A stretch of DNA of 64,000 nt from Gilvimarinus polysaccharolyticus (GTDB lineage: Bacteria; Pseudomonadota; Gammaproteobacteria; Pseudomonadales; Cellvibrionaceae). Below the pieces are notes generated by a model. It was not told the origin of the DNA and did not search any database. It was given only the letters and a program-made list of their open reading frames with translations. Position 1 is the first letter of the stretch. Every line of letters begins with the position of its first letter. Below are positions 38,796-47,817 of this stretch, in pieces. Position numbers and translations under genes: made by a program. Location: assembly GCF_001187555.1 (NCBI RefSeq), contig NZ_LFIJ01000002.1, forward strand, positions 1,302,545-1,366,544, written 5' to 3'.

Positions 38796-40646
38796 TTAGG
38801 TTTTGTCTGGGTAGGCACGCTTAAATTCGTCCAGCAAGTGTTTTTTGCGTAATAGTTGCGGCAAGATAACGGCGCGGTCTGTGTTGTTTGGTGCAAACCA
38901 AAGGTAGAGTGGTACGCCGCTGCGTTGATATTGCTGTAACAGTTCGGTAATTGCTGGATCACCATTGGTCCAATCGCCTTTTAGAGTGGCGATATTATAG
39001 GTTTTAAAGGCTTGCTCTATCTCGTTGGTGCTTAGTACGACTGCTTCATTGGTTAGGCAGGTTACGCACCAGTCGGCGGTTAAGTTGATAAATACGCCGC
39101 GACCATCGGCGCGCAACTGCGTCAGTGTTGCAGCGCTATAAGCTTGCCAGTGGTCGGTGTTGGTATTGCGGTTAGCATTAGATTTAACGACGCTAAAGGG
39201 CAGTGCCAAGGCTAGCACGACGGCGATCGTCGCCACAATGTTGATGGCAGTGCGCGCCACTGTACCCGCCGGTTTATGCTGGCGCAACCACAGGGCAAAA
39301 CCAAACAGTAAAGCGCCAAGCAGCAATGTAACAATAGCATCGCTACCGGCTTGGTGGCCCAGCACCCATAGTAGCCATAACGCCGTGAGATAAATCGGAA
39401 ACGCAAGCAGCTGCTTTAAAGTGTCCATCCAAGGTCCTGGCGCAGGCAGATGCCGAATTAGCGCAGGGATGTAGCACAGTAATAATAGCGGCAGTGCCAT
39501 ACCAAAACCTAAGGCAATAAAGACTAGCAGTGCTGTGGCGGCCGGCTGAGTCAGGGCGTAACCAAGAGCTACCCCCATGAACGGTGCGGTACAGGGGCTG
39601 GCGACCACGGCAGCTAATACCCCAGTAAAAAATGAGCCGGTTAAGCCGCGGCTTTGGGTTAATCGTTGGCCCGCCCCCATCAGGCTGCTGCCCAGGTCGA
39701 CCAGCCCAGACAACACCAGCCCCATTAGCACAAACAAATAAATCAGCGCGGCGATGACCAGAGGCGATTGCAGTTGAAACCCCCAGCCGGCGGCTTCACC
39801 ACTGGCACGAGCTATCAATAGCAGCGTGGCAAAGCCGATAAAGCTGACCAGAATGCCTAAAGTGTAAGCCCAGCCATGGTGGTGCGCGTGTTGCTCGCCA
39901 GTGTTAGTTAGACTTAATACTTTAATAGACAGTACTGGGAAAACGCAGGGCATAAGATTAAGAATAACGCCGCCAGCCAGGGCCAGAGCCAAGATCGCCC
40001 ACAGCCCCATGGCGCTGTGGGCGCCACCGTTACTTGCTAAGGCGTTGGCGGGAGAGGTTGCGTTGCTTTTAAAGCTATCGACATCAATACGGTCGGCGCT
40101 GCTAGCGCTGGGGTTAATGCGTAAGTAGTCGTCGTAAGGTGGGTAGCATAAGCCTGCTGCGGCGCAGCCTTGCGATTGCACCTTTAGGTTAAATGGCGGT
40201 AAGTCTGCGCTCAAGGCAAGGGTAAGTGTTGCCGAGCTAAAGTGCAGCGCCATGTTTTTGTCAAAGTATTCGTCATATTGCTCGACGCTAGGTGAAAACT
40301 CGGGGGTTAGTACTGCGCCGTCGTCCGTGGTGAGTTCAAAGCGTTCTTGATATAGGTAGTAGCCGGGCTCAATATCCCAGTGCAAAATCAGCGCGCCATC
40401 GCGTACCCAAGCACTAAGCATGTAAGCTTCGGTGACGGGTAAAAACTCGGGCTCGGCACTAGCTTGCGGTCCAGCCAAAGACATACCCGCAGCGGGGTTG
40501 GCCGATTTGGGCGGCACCAATTCAATGGCATTGCTGCCGTAAGTAAGTGCCGAGAGAGATAGCATTAGTAGCAATAATAGCTGGCGGATGGTTGTTAAAA
40601 GTTGGCGGCGCTTTAGGGTGGTGATCATTACGTTGTAGATGCTCAT
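38796..40646 (-). CDS. dsbD: Thiol:disulfide interchange protein DsbD
   Basis: Inner-membrane electron carrier (616 aa) moving reducing power from cytoplasmic thioredoxin to periplasmic DsbC, CcmG and others. Three redox modules are complete: the N-terminal periplasmic domain with C161/C167 (GCAAAGLCYPP), the eight-helix membrane domain with C234 (MPCVFPVLSIK) and C352 (SPCTAPFMG), and the C-terminal thioredoxin domain with C527/C530 (DWCVTCLTNE). A signal peptide ends near residue 38. A second ATG six codons in is equally possible as start. Confidence 0.95.
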   Translation of the reverse strand: MSIYNVMITTLKRRQLLTTIRQLLLLLMLSLSALTYGSNAIELVPPKSANPAAGMSLAGPQASAEPEFLPVTEAYMLSAWVRDGALILHWDIEPGYYLYQERFELTTDDGAVLTPEFSPSVEQYDEYFDKNMALHFSSATLTLALSADLPPFNLKVQSQGCAAAGLCYPPYDDYLRINPSASSADRIDVDSFKSNATSPANALASNGGAHSAMGLWAILALALAGGVILNLMPCVFPVLSIKVLSLTNTGEQHAHHHGWAYTLGILVSFIGFATLLLIARASGEAAGWGFQLQSPLVIAALIYLFVLMGLVLSGLVDLGSSLMGAGQRLTQSRGLTGSFFTGVLAAVVASPCTAPFMGVALGYALTQPAATALLVFIALGFGMALPLLLLCYIPALIRHLPAPGPWMDTLKQLLAFPIYLTALWLLWVLGHQAGSDAIVTLLLGALLFGFALWLRQHKPAGTVARTAINIVATIAVVLALALPFSVVKSNANRNTNTDHWQAYSAATLTQLRADGRGVFINLTADWCVTCLTNEAVVLSTNEIEQAFKTYNIATLKGDWTNGDPAITELLQQYQRSGVPLYLWFAPNNTDRAVILPQLLRKKHLLDEFKRAYPDKT

Positions 40647-40862
40647 ATGGGTGGGTCAGCTAAGTTATTTGGCTATTCTCGCGCTGGTAGCGATGTTTTA
40701 CAAACATCTTGAAGCCGGCCGTGGCAATAAACATCTGACCGCAGCTGTGCTGGCCAGTTCCGACGCGTTGCCGCCCGGGGGATGAGCCGCTACACTGCGC
40801 TTCGGTGTGATACAGTTTAGAGATGTAAATTTTTTAGGTGCGGCAGCGGAGATCCAACGGTA

Positions 40863-41570
40863 ATGAAGTGTAGTAGTGGCTTGGCAGTAATGTGTGCCTT
40901 GTTGGTGATGGTAGGGTGCTCAACTACGACGCACAACCTGCCAAGACAACCGGATGAGCCGAAAGCGGTAACGCCCAAAATAAGCCCCGAGCAACAGCGT
41001 GCACGTATGATTGCGCGGTTGTTGTCGCGCGCTGAACGAGCATTGGCCCGAGATCGGTTATTGATGCCCGCTTATGACAATGCCTATGACCGCTATGCGA
41101 GTGTGCTACAGCTGGATAAGCACAACCAAGCCGCCGAGCTTGGTTTGCAAGCGATTGTGTTGCGCTATTTAGATATGGCTCGTGATGCGGCGCAGCGCAG
41201 CCGTTACCAAGAGGCGCACGGCTACCTTGATCGGGCGGCAACGGTGCTGCCCGATAACGCTGCAGTAGGCGCTATGATTGCCGAGCAGCGTAAACAAACC
41301 GTCGAGCCACAAACGCCCGTCGTGGCTGATAACGCTGTACTGCTTAATGCCGGCGCGCTACAGGCTCGCAGCGAAACCATCAAAGTTCAGTTGGCTGAAT
41401 TAGCTCAGCGGGCGCGGAATAATGACGAGATGGTATTAATTGTCACCGGCACTGATGGTCAGGGACGCTGGGTGTATCAAACTATGCGTGAAGCGGTAAA
41501 AGGGTATTTGTTGCGCGGTGATATTAAGGTGGGCTCGCCTGCTCGGGTTGAGTTTTTATCGCCGCCATAG
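40863..41570 (+). CDS. Putative lipoprotein of unknown function
   Basis: Not recognised as a named family. The 235-aa product has a lipoprotein signal (LLVMVGC, lipid-modified C19). A helical region follows with a pattern like tetratricopeptide repeats (about 45-130, YDRYASVLQLDKHNQAAELG and YLDRAATVLPDNAAV). A short C-terminal beta-rich part (about 165-235) contains MVLIVTGTDGQGRWVYQTM. It precedes a copper-chaperone gene by 86 bp, so an envelope role is likely. Confidence 0.75.
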   Translation: MKCSSGLAVMCALLVMVGCSTTTHNLPRQPDEPKAVTPKISPEQQRARMIARLLSRAERALARDRLLMPAYDNAYDRYASVLQLDKHNQAAELGLQAIVLRYLDMARDAAQRSRYQEAHGYLDRAATVLPDNAAVGAMIAEQRKQTVEPQTPVVADNAVLLNAGALQARSETIKVQLAELAQRARNNDEMVLIVTGTDGQGRWVYQTMREAVKGYLLRGDIKVGSPARVEFLSPP

Positions 41571-41656
41571 GGTTACGTTAATCGTCTAAGTTTTAATGAA
41601 ATCGCTAAGTTTACAGTCAATTCTAATCATTGCGCGGCCACAACAGAGAGACTCAG

Positions 41657-42145
41657 ATGTTACGAATTATGTCTTTTTTTGTCATTTTATGTGGCTTTTT
41701 AGCCATCCCTGCCCACGCTGGTGCAGCACCCGAAAAAGCATCAGCTACTGTCGTTACGGTATCGGTAACTGATGCAGTATTGCAGTTGCCGATACCCGGC
41801 ACCCACAACAGCGCTGTTTTTTTACGGCTTACCAATACCGGTGCGGCGCCTTTAACCTTAGTGGGCGTTAGCACCAGTGCCGCGGCTAAAGCGCAACTAC
41901 ATTCACACACTAAAGTGGATGGCATGATGCGTATGCGGCCGCTCGAATCGCTCAGTATAGCGCCGGGTCAAACGTTGGTGTTTGAGTCCGGTGGCAACCA
42001 CATTATGTTGCTTGATGTGCAGCGTACACTTACCAGTGGCGACATTGTGGCGCTCACTTTTGAGTTTGCCGATGGCGCCACACAAGAGGTGCAAGTTGCC
42101 GTAACTAGCCGTTACGATGACGTTGATCATTCGCACCATCATTGA
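41657..42145 (+). CDS. Periplasmic copper chaperone PCu(A)C
   Basis: Periplasmic Cu(I) carrier (162 aa) of the PCuAC family, which helps load copper into cytochrome oxidase CuA. A signal peptide ends near IPAHAGA (about 21). The metal motif is seen as LHSHTKVDGMMRMRP with the later GGNHIML (HxM). The tail is His-rich (DHSHHH), which may bind extra metal. The ATG is chosen because an upstream start gives no signal peptide. A DUF2333 gene follows after 32 bp. Confidence 0.88.
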   Translation: MLRIMSFFVILCGFLAIPAHAGAAPEKASATVVTVSVTDAVLQLPIPGTHNSAVFLRLTNTGAAPLTLVGVSTSAAAKAQLHSHTKVDGMMRMRPLESLSIAPGQTLVFESGGNHIMLLDVQRTLTSGDIVALTFEFADGATQEVQVAVTSRYDDVDHSHHH

Positions 42146-42177
42146 CATTTGGCATCGACCATAGAGGTTTATTGGGA

Positions 42178-43236
42178 ATGGAAGGTTTTGCAAAAACGTG
42201 GAACAAAGTGACGCGCCGCGATGCGAGTGTTCAGTCGAATGACGAGTCTGACTCATCTCGCTGGGGCTGGTTTTTATTGCCGATAGTGCTGGTATTGTTG
42301 ATTTTTTTAGCGCTGGGATGGTATTGGAGCTTAATGCAGCCTACCTTTAACGTCAGTGCTCGCACCGAGGCTAAGCTTGAACAAATGCAACGTCCGCCGG
42401 TAGTGGGGGCGGTGACAACCATCGCGTTAATGAGTGTCGCCGAAACGTTGCTTGATAAACCCGGTGGTTACTTGAGTAACGATGTCACGCCTCCTAGCTG
42501 GTGGCTAGATAATATGCCCAACTGGGAATACGGCGTATTGATTCAAGTGCGAGATATGAATAAAGCCATGCGCGAGGCATTTAGTCGTTCGCAATCGCAA
42601 TCGTTAGAGGATCAAGATTTAGCCTTGGCGGAGTCGCGTTTTAACTTTAATAACGACAGCTGGATGTTTCCCGCAACTGAAAAACAATATCGTCAAGGTA
42701 TCTCGCACTTGCAGGCCTACTTAGATCGATTGCTTGATCCGGCTAATAAAGACGCGCAGTTTTTTGCCCGCGCCGATAACCTTCGCTATTGGTTGTCAAC
42801 GGTTGAAACACGGCTGGGGAATTTATCTCAACGCTTAAGCGCCAGTGTTGGTCAGCAGCGGTTAAATACCGACTTGGCCGGTGATAGTGCCGCCAGTGCT
42901 TCGACCCCGAAGCCGAGCGATGAATATGTTAAAACCCCGTGGTTAGAGATTGACGATGTGTATTATGAGGCGCGTGGTACATCTTGGGCATTAATTCATT
43001 TTTTACGAGCAGTAGAGCAAGATTTCTCTGATATTTTGGTTAAGAAAAATGCATTGGTTAGCTTGCGGCAAATTATTCGCGAATTAGAAGCGACGCAGAG
43101 CACGGTTTATAGTCCGATGATTTTAAATGGCAGTGGCTTTGGCATGCTGGCTAATCATTCGCTGGTTATGGCGTCGTATATTTCGCGCGCTAATGCCGCG
43201 ATTATTAATCTTAGGGAATTGCTTGAACAAGGTTGA
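42178..43236 (+). CDS. DUF2333 family membrane protein
   Basis: Protein of 352 aa with a cytoplasmic Ser/Asp-rich start, one transmembrane helix (about 32-53) and a large extracytoplasmic helical domain. It is recognised as DUF2333 by segments such as GGYLSNDVTPPSWWLDNMPNWEYG and WALIHFLRAVEQDF; no function is known. It lies 18 bp upstream of polB, so the two probably share a transcript. Confidence 0.78.
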   Translation: MEGFAKTWNKVTRRDASVQSNDESDSSRWGWFLLPIVLVLLIFLALGWYWSLMQPTFNVSARTEAKLEQMQRPPVVGAVTTIALMSVAETLLDKPGGYLSNDVTPPSWWLDNMPNWEYGVLIQVRDMNKAMREAFSRSQSQSLEDQDLALAESRFNFNNDSWMFPATEKQYRQGISHLQAYLDRLLDPANKDAQFFARADNLRYWLSTVETRLGNLSQRLSASVGQQRLNTDLAGDSAASASTPKPSDEYVKTPWLEIDDVYYEARGTSWALIHFLRAVEQDFSDILVKKNALVSLRQIIRELEATQSTVYSPMILNGSGFGMLANHSLVMASYISRANAAIINLRELLEQG

Positions 43237-43254
43237 TTTTGTGTTTGGCGCGCG

Positions 43255-45606
43255 ATGCTTAACGCTTTTTTATTAACGCGCGGCTGGCGTGATACGCCTC
43301 AGGGACTAGAGCTAGAGTTTTATTGGGCGACTGACTCGGGTGCTGTGTGCACCCGCTTTAGCGAACAAGAAGCTGTGTTTTTTGTGGCCACCCGAAAGTC
43401 CTCGCAAGCGCAAGATATTTTGCGTCAACTAACCGGTTGGCGTCATCGAGATTTATCGCTTAAAACCCGTGAAGGTAAGCCGGTTACGGCGTTTTACTTT
43501 CGCACTATAGCTGGTGCTCGCGAAGCCGAAAAGCGTTTAACATCTCATGCCATTCCCTGCTGGGAAGCTGATGTTCGCCCCCCAGAGCGATTTTTAATGG
43601 AGCGCTTTATCACGGCCGGCGCTTGTATTGATACGACTCCCGGTAGCCGACGCTCGCTGTATAACCCTAAAATCATCCCCGCAGATTATCGCCCTAACTT
43701 GCGTCTTGCGTCGATTGATATCGAAACTACCATGGACGCCAAGACTCTTTACTCGATAGGAGTTTACTCCGCTCAAACGCGCTGCGTGTTTATGGTGGCC
43801 GAGCGGGCGCATAGTCAGCAGTTAGAAGACGGCACGACCCTCGTCGAATGCGCCGATGAAAAAGCCTGCCTGCAAGCTTTTATGGCTTGGCTGAAACGTG
43901 AAGATCCAGACGGTTTAATTGGCTGGAACTTGGTGCAATTTGATTTATGGGTGCTGTGCGATATTGCGGCGCGCTTAAAATTAGTGCTCGATTTAGGCCG
44001 TGGTGGTGCCCGAGCTTATTGGCGTCAAGAAAAAGGCGAGGGCGGCCGGCGTTTTGTGTCGATTCCTGGGCGAGTAGCTCTTGATGGCATCGAGCTGTTA
44101 AAGCAAGCGAACTATCAGTTTGATAGTTTTGCTCTTGATAATGTTGCCGCCAAACTTTTGGGCGAAGGCAAGTTGTTGCACGGCGCGGGCCGTGGTGAAG
44201 ATATTACTCGGTTGTTTAAAGAGGATAAAGCCGCGCTTGCACGTTACAATTTAAAAGACTGTCAGTTGGTGTGGGATATTTTTGCACGCCAAGCATTACT
44301 GGAGTTTGCCGTAGAGCGCAGTCAGCTTACCGGTCTGTTACTTGATCGGATGGGCGGTTCGGTGGCGGCATTTGAGTATAGTTATTTGCCGCGCTTGCAT
44401 CGCAATGGTTTTATTGCACCTAATTTAGGTGAGTTGAAATCGGATATTGTTAGTCCCGGTGGCTTTGTGATGGATTCTGACCCCGGCATTTACGATCATG
44501 TTTTGGTGTTAGATTTTAAAAGCCTGTACCCAAGTATTATCCGTACGTTTTATATCGACCCCTGTGCGTTTTGGTGTGCCGAACAGTCGACGACCAAGCG
44601 ACGATTGGTGGATGGTTTTAACGGTGCATTGTTTGATCGTGATAAAGCGATTTTACCGGATATGATCGAGTCGCTGTGGCTTGCGCGCGACCGGGCTAAA
44701 GCCGATAACAATAAGCCGTTGTCATACGCCATAAAGATCATCATGAATTCTTTTTATGGTGTGTTAGGTTCTACTGGCTGCCGTTTTTTTGACCCAAGGG
44801 TGGCCAGCTCTATTACCTTGCGCGGCCATGACATTATTCAATCAAGCAAGCGCTGGATCGAGGAGCAGGGTTACAAAGTTATTTACGGTGATACCGATTC
44901 GGTGTTTGTGTGGCTTTGTGCCGATACTCCGGTAGCCGACGACAAGGTAACGGCAATTGGCCGGCATTTGGCGCAAGGTTTAAATATTTGGTGGCAAGAG
45001 AAATTAAAGCGCGAGTTTGATATAGCAAGTGCATTAGAGATCGAGTTTGAAATACATTATAAAAAGTTTTTGATGCCCACCGTACGCGGTTCCGATGAAG
45101 GCAGTAAAAAGCGTTACGCCGGTTTAGTGGGGCCAGCGGGGGCAGAGAAGTTAGTGTTTAAAGGTTTGGAGTCGGTGCGCACTGATTGGACGCGGTTGGC
45201 GCGCGATTTTCAGAACGAGTTGTATCGTCGTATCTTTGCCGACGAGCCGTATCAGGTTTATGTACAAGAGTGCGTGCAAGCATTAATGCTGGGCCAGTGT
45301 GATGATCAGTTGGTGTATAAGAAACGTTTGCGTCGACGCCTGGATGATTATCAAAAAAATATTCCGCCTCATGTGCAGGCGGCACGAAAACAAAAAGAGT
45401 GGGGGCTGGGCGAATTAAAACGCGGTGACTGGATTAGCTATGTTATTACAGTGCAGGGGCCCGAGCCTGTGTCGGGCCGCCGCAGTGAGTTAGATTACGA
45501 ACATTACCGCACTCGGCAGCTGGCGCCAGTGGCCGATTCGATTTTATATTTTCTAGATGATTCGCTGGCGGCGATAACCGATCAGCAAATGTCGCTGTTC
45601 GGTTAA
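43255..45606 (+). CDS. polB: DNA polymerase II
   Basis: Family B repair polymerase (783 aa, same length as in E. coli) with proofreading. The exonuclease domain has SIDIETTMD (D155, E157) and later exo motifs. Polymerase motif A is LDFKSLYPSII, motif B around KIIMNSFYGVLGS, and motif C YGDTDSVF, all intact. The C-terminal QMSLFG is a classic sliding-clamp binding motif. No LexA box was seen upstream; it seems to be read from the DUF2333 transcript. Confidence 0.97.
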   Translation: MLNAFLLTRGWRDTPQGLELEFYWATDSGAVCTRFSEQEAVFFVATRKSSQAQDILRQLTGWRHRDLSLKTREGKPVTAFYFRTIAGAREAEKRLTSHAIPCWEADVRPPERFLMERFITAGACIDTTPGSRRSLYNPKIIPADYRPNLRLASIDIETTMDAKTLYSIGVYSAQTRCVFMVAERAHSQQLEDGTTLVECADEKACLQAFMAWLKREDPDGLIGWNLVQFDLWVLCDIAARLKLVLDLGRGGARAYWRQEKGEGGRRFVSIPGRVALDGIELLKQANYQFDSFALDNVAAKLLGEGKLLHGAGRGEDITRLFKEDKAALARYNLKDCQLVWDIFARQALLEFAVERSQLTGLLLDRMGGSVAAFEYSYLPRLHRNGFIAPNLGELKSDIVSPGGFVMDSDPGIYDHVLVLDFKSLYPSIIRTFYIDPCAFWCAEQSTTKRRLVDGFNGALFDRDKAILPDMIESLWLARDRAKADNNKPLSYAIKIIMNSFYGVLGSTGCRFFDPRVASSITLRGHDIIQSSKRWIEEQGYKVIYGDTDSVFVWLCADTPVADDKVTAIGRHLAQGLNIWWQEKLKREFDIASALEIEFEIHYKKFLMPTVRGSDEGSKKRYAGLVGPAGAEKLVFKGLESVRTDWTRLARDFQNELYRRIFADEPYQVYVQECVQALMLGQCDDQLVYKKRLRRRLDDYQKNIPPHVQAARKQKEWGLGELKRGDWISYVITVQGPEPVSGRRSELDYEHYRTRQLAPVADSILYFLDDSLAAITDQQMSLFG

Positions 45607-45616
45607 TATTTGCGTC

Positions 45617-47146
45617 TCACCACTGATTGAGTTGGCCGGTCGAACCCGTGACGACGATATCGACTTTCTTATTGGCGCTGCCAACCGTGACCGTATTGGT
45701 TACCAAATCAAGCCCTGTGCCGAATGCGGCGACGACATAATTGCCGTTAGTGCGGGCAATACTATAGGCACCGGCGTTACTGGTAACCGCACTTGCGTTA
45801 CCAGCGCTAACGGTGATGCCGCCAAGACCTTCGCCAGCGCTGTAACGGCCGTTGTTGTCGCTATCACGATACACTACCCCCGAGATAAAATAACCACTGC
45901 CATGGCGCGCAAAGTTTTGCGTGATCATCGAGCTGGGGTAGGTGCCAGAGTCAAACGTAAAATCGCCCTCACGTTGACCAATGCCAAGCTCTCGGAAGCT
46001 GGCGTTAAGAATATTTTTGCGATGATCGGCCGATTTAAACAATCCTTGGTGTTGGCTTACGGCGGCATTCACAAGGTTTGGTGCAGGGATCGAACCGGTT
46101 ACCGAGATGTTTTCACCCGCAGTCCAGCTCCCCGTAAGACTATAACCGGCGGCGGATATTCGGTCTGTAAGGCTATTGCCTCCAGCCCCTGTGTGCGAGA
46201 ACGTGTTGGTGTCGAGCATCCATTGGCTGTGGCTGCGGGCGGCATTCATCAGCAATTCATTAAAGGCCAGCGGTGGCCGTTGCTCGCCGGTTAGGGTTCC
46301 TGCGGGGAGGTCATCGTTGAGGTCTATATTAAAACGCGCGGCTTCAGCCGGGGGGTCAAATCGAGCGCGATTGACCAGCTCGACCATTAAGGTCTCAGCT
46401 ACGCTGGCGCTAAGTGATGTAGCAGGTTGCGATGGGGTAGCTTGGACTTCGGTGCTGGCCTCGCTTTCATTGCCCGCTTGCATGGCAGCGATTACAAAAT
46501 AGTAGGTTTTGCCGTTAGTCAGCCCGCTCACCGTAAAAGGCGGTGCTGGGGCGGTTTGCCAATCGCCATCGTCATAGGCGGCAATATTAAGTGGGTCGAT
46601 ATTGGGTTCTGATGCAAAAAACACTCGGTAGCTATCGGCGTCGGTTACGATTTGCCAGTCGAGCAGGACTTGTTGGTCGCCGCCCCCCGCCTTAATGTTG
46701 TTAGGAGCTGCGCCCCCACTACTTGAGCTAGACGTGGAGCTAGAGCTAGATGTGGAACTTGAGCTAGACGTGGAGCTTGAGGCAATGCTAGAGCTAGGAG
46801 TGGAACTCATACTAGAACTAGACTGACTGCTGTTAACCGCAGATGACGAGCTCACTAAGCTGCTGCTGGTCGATGAGCTGACAGATGCTGTGCTTGAGCT
46901 ACTGCTTGCGACAGTGCTGGATACTGAGCTTGCTTGTGATGACGAGCTGCTACTGGCATTGGTAGGGCTGCTAACACTGCTTGTACTGCTGGCTGTATCT
47001 GGCAGGCTAGCTTGGCTGCTCACTTGATTACTGCTTTCTGCGCTGCTTTGGGTGTTGCCGCCTGAGCTGCCTCCACCTGCGTCATCAGCGGCTCCACCAC
47101 AGGCAGTTAGTAGGCCGAGCAGCAAAATACAGATAATAAGTTTCAT
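45617..47146 (-). CDS. Poly-Ser CAP-domain (SCP/PR1) lipoprotein
   Basis: Secreted lipoprotein of 509 aa. In order: lipobox LLTAC (C16); a Ser/Thr-rich low-complexity linker (about 25-148); a fibronectin type III-like domain (about 150-240, ending EVQATPSQP); a CAP/SCP domain (about 245-405) with SHSQWMLDTNTFSHTGAGG, TAGENI and HRKNILNASFRELGIG; and a C-terminal SdrD/carboxypeptidase-regulatory-like beta domain (about 415-500, VYRDSDNNGRYSAGEG). The role of bacterial CAP proteins is mostly unknown. Linkers like this are typical of secreted Cellvibrionaceae proteins. Confidence 0.88.
   Translation of the reverse strand: MKLIICILLLGLLTACGGAADDAGGGSSGGNTQSSAESSNQVSSQASLPDTASSTSSVSSPTNASSSSSSQASSVSSTVASSSSSTASVSSSTSSSLVSSSSAVNSSQSSSSMSSTPSSSIASSSTSSSSSTSSSSSTSSSSSGGAAPNNIKAGGGDQQVLLDWQIVTDADSYRVFFASEPNIDPLNIAAYDDGDWQTAPAPPFTVSGLTNGKTYYFVIAAMQAGNESEASTEVQATPSQPATSLSASVAETLMVELVNRARFDPPAEAARFNIDLNDDLPAGTLTGEQRPPLAFNELLMNAARSHSQWMLDTNTFSHTGAGGNSLTDRISAAGYSLTGSWTAGENISVTGSIPAPNLVNAAVSQHQGLFKSADHRKNILNASFRELGIGQREGDFTFDSGTYPSSMITQNFARHGSGYFISGVVYRDSDNNGRYSAGEGLGGITVSAGNASAVTSNAGAYSIARTNGNYVVAAFGTGLDLVTNTVTVGSANKKVDIVVTGSTGQLNQW
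46725..47060. repeat. Serine-linker low-complexity tract of the CAP lipoprotein
   Basis: Irregular hexamer-like repeats of AGC, TCT, TCC, AGT, ACG codons (minus strand) encode the Ser/Thr linker. It is a coding repeat, not a CRISPR or mobile element. Confidence 0.85.
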
Positions 47147-47326
47147 AGGGCACTCCTGACGTGCTTTATGCTAAGTAGATTATGATTAGTGTAATACTTT
47201 AAGGCGCGATAAACGTGTTGTTAGTTCTTAAATATAGTATGTCATTTTGCACTTGTCGGGTGAGAGTAACGGCGGTAGCATTGACCGCTTGCCGATTCGT
47301 AAAAAAGCCATAGCAAAGAGATAACA

Positions 47327-47728
47327 ATGGAAGAAGTTTTAGACGAGTTGCGAGAGAAAAACATCCCCGTGCCGGTACCGCTTGAGCTGCCGGATGAAGA
47401 CAGTTTGGTGGTCGTCGAGGAGGAGCTGCTGCTGTCGTTGCCGCGGGATCTGCGCGATTACCTGCTGCATGGCAGCGATGTGGTCTACGGCTCTTTGGAG
47501 CCGGTAACCGCTGCCGATCCGTACTCTCATAGCTATTTGCCGGAGGTGGCCGCAGTTGCTTGGTCTTGCGGTATGCCACGACATTTGGTGCCATTGTGTG
47601 AGGTAAATGGACATTATTACTGTGTAGACCCTGAAGGCGAGGTGCAGTTTTGGCGCGATGGCGAGATTGGTGATGAGACTTGGCAGTCGGTGTGGCATTG
47701 GGTGCGAGATGTGTGGCTAGAAAGTTAA
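47327..47728 (+). CDS. SMI1/KNR4-like protein
   Basis: Small acidic cytoplasmic protein (133 aa) of apparent SMI1/KNR4 (SUKH) type: LPRDLRDYLLHGSDVVYGSLEPV, then a YCVDPEGEVQFWRDG strand pair and a terminal helix with WQSVWHWVRDVWL. SUKH proteins often act as immunity proteins to contact-dependent toxins, but many solitary copies have no known role. No toxin gene lies next to it. It is divergent from the CAP lipoprotein and converges on the FG-GAP gene. Confidence 0.7.
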   Translation: MEEVLDELREKNIPVPVPLELPDEDSLVVVEEELLLSLPRDLRDYLLHGSDVVYGSLEPVTAADPYSHSYLPEVAAVAWSCGMPRHLVPLCEVNGHYYCVDPEGEVQFWRDGEIGDETWQSVWHWVRDVWLES

Positions 47729-47770
47729 TTATTCGCCGCGCTCTAAGTTACTTGCTGCAGAGACAGCCAT

Positions 47771-47800
47771 AAAAAAACCGAGCCTAAGCTCGGTTTTTTT
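47771..47800. terminator. Bidirectional intrinsic terminator
   Basis: ACCGAGC and GCTCGGT arms, flanked by A7 and T7, lie between the SMI1-like gene (plus) and the FG-GAP gene (minus). Confidence 0.92.
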
Positions 47801-47817
47801 ATGGGCGGTTATTTTAA

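Noticed and set aside
43150-43254. LexA (SOS) box upstream of polB
   Set aside because: No CTG-N10-CAG palindrome was found there or before the DUF2333 gene.
45632-46294. Plus-strand open frame of 220 codons
   Set aside because: Antisense to the CAP lipoprotein, whose domains are clearly real; no recognisable protein features.
46725-47060. Repetitive tract considered as a CRISPR-like or satellite array
   Set aside because: Units are irregular, without spacers, and in frame as a Ser/Thr linker.
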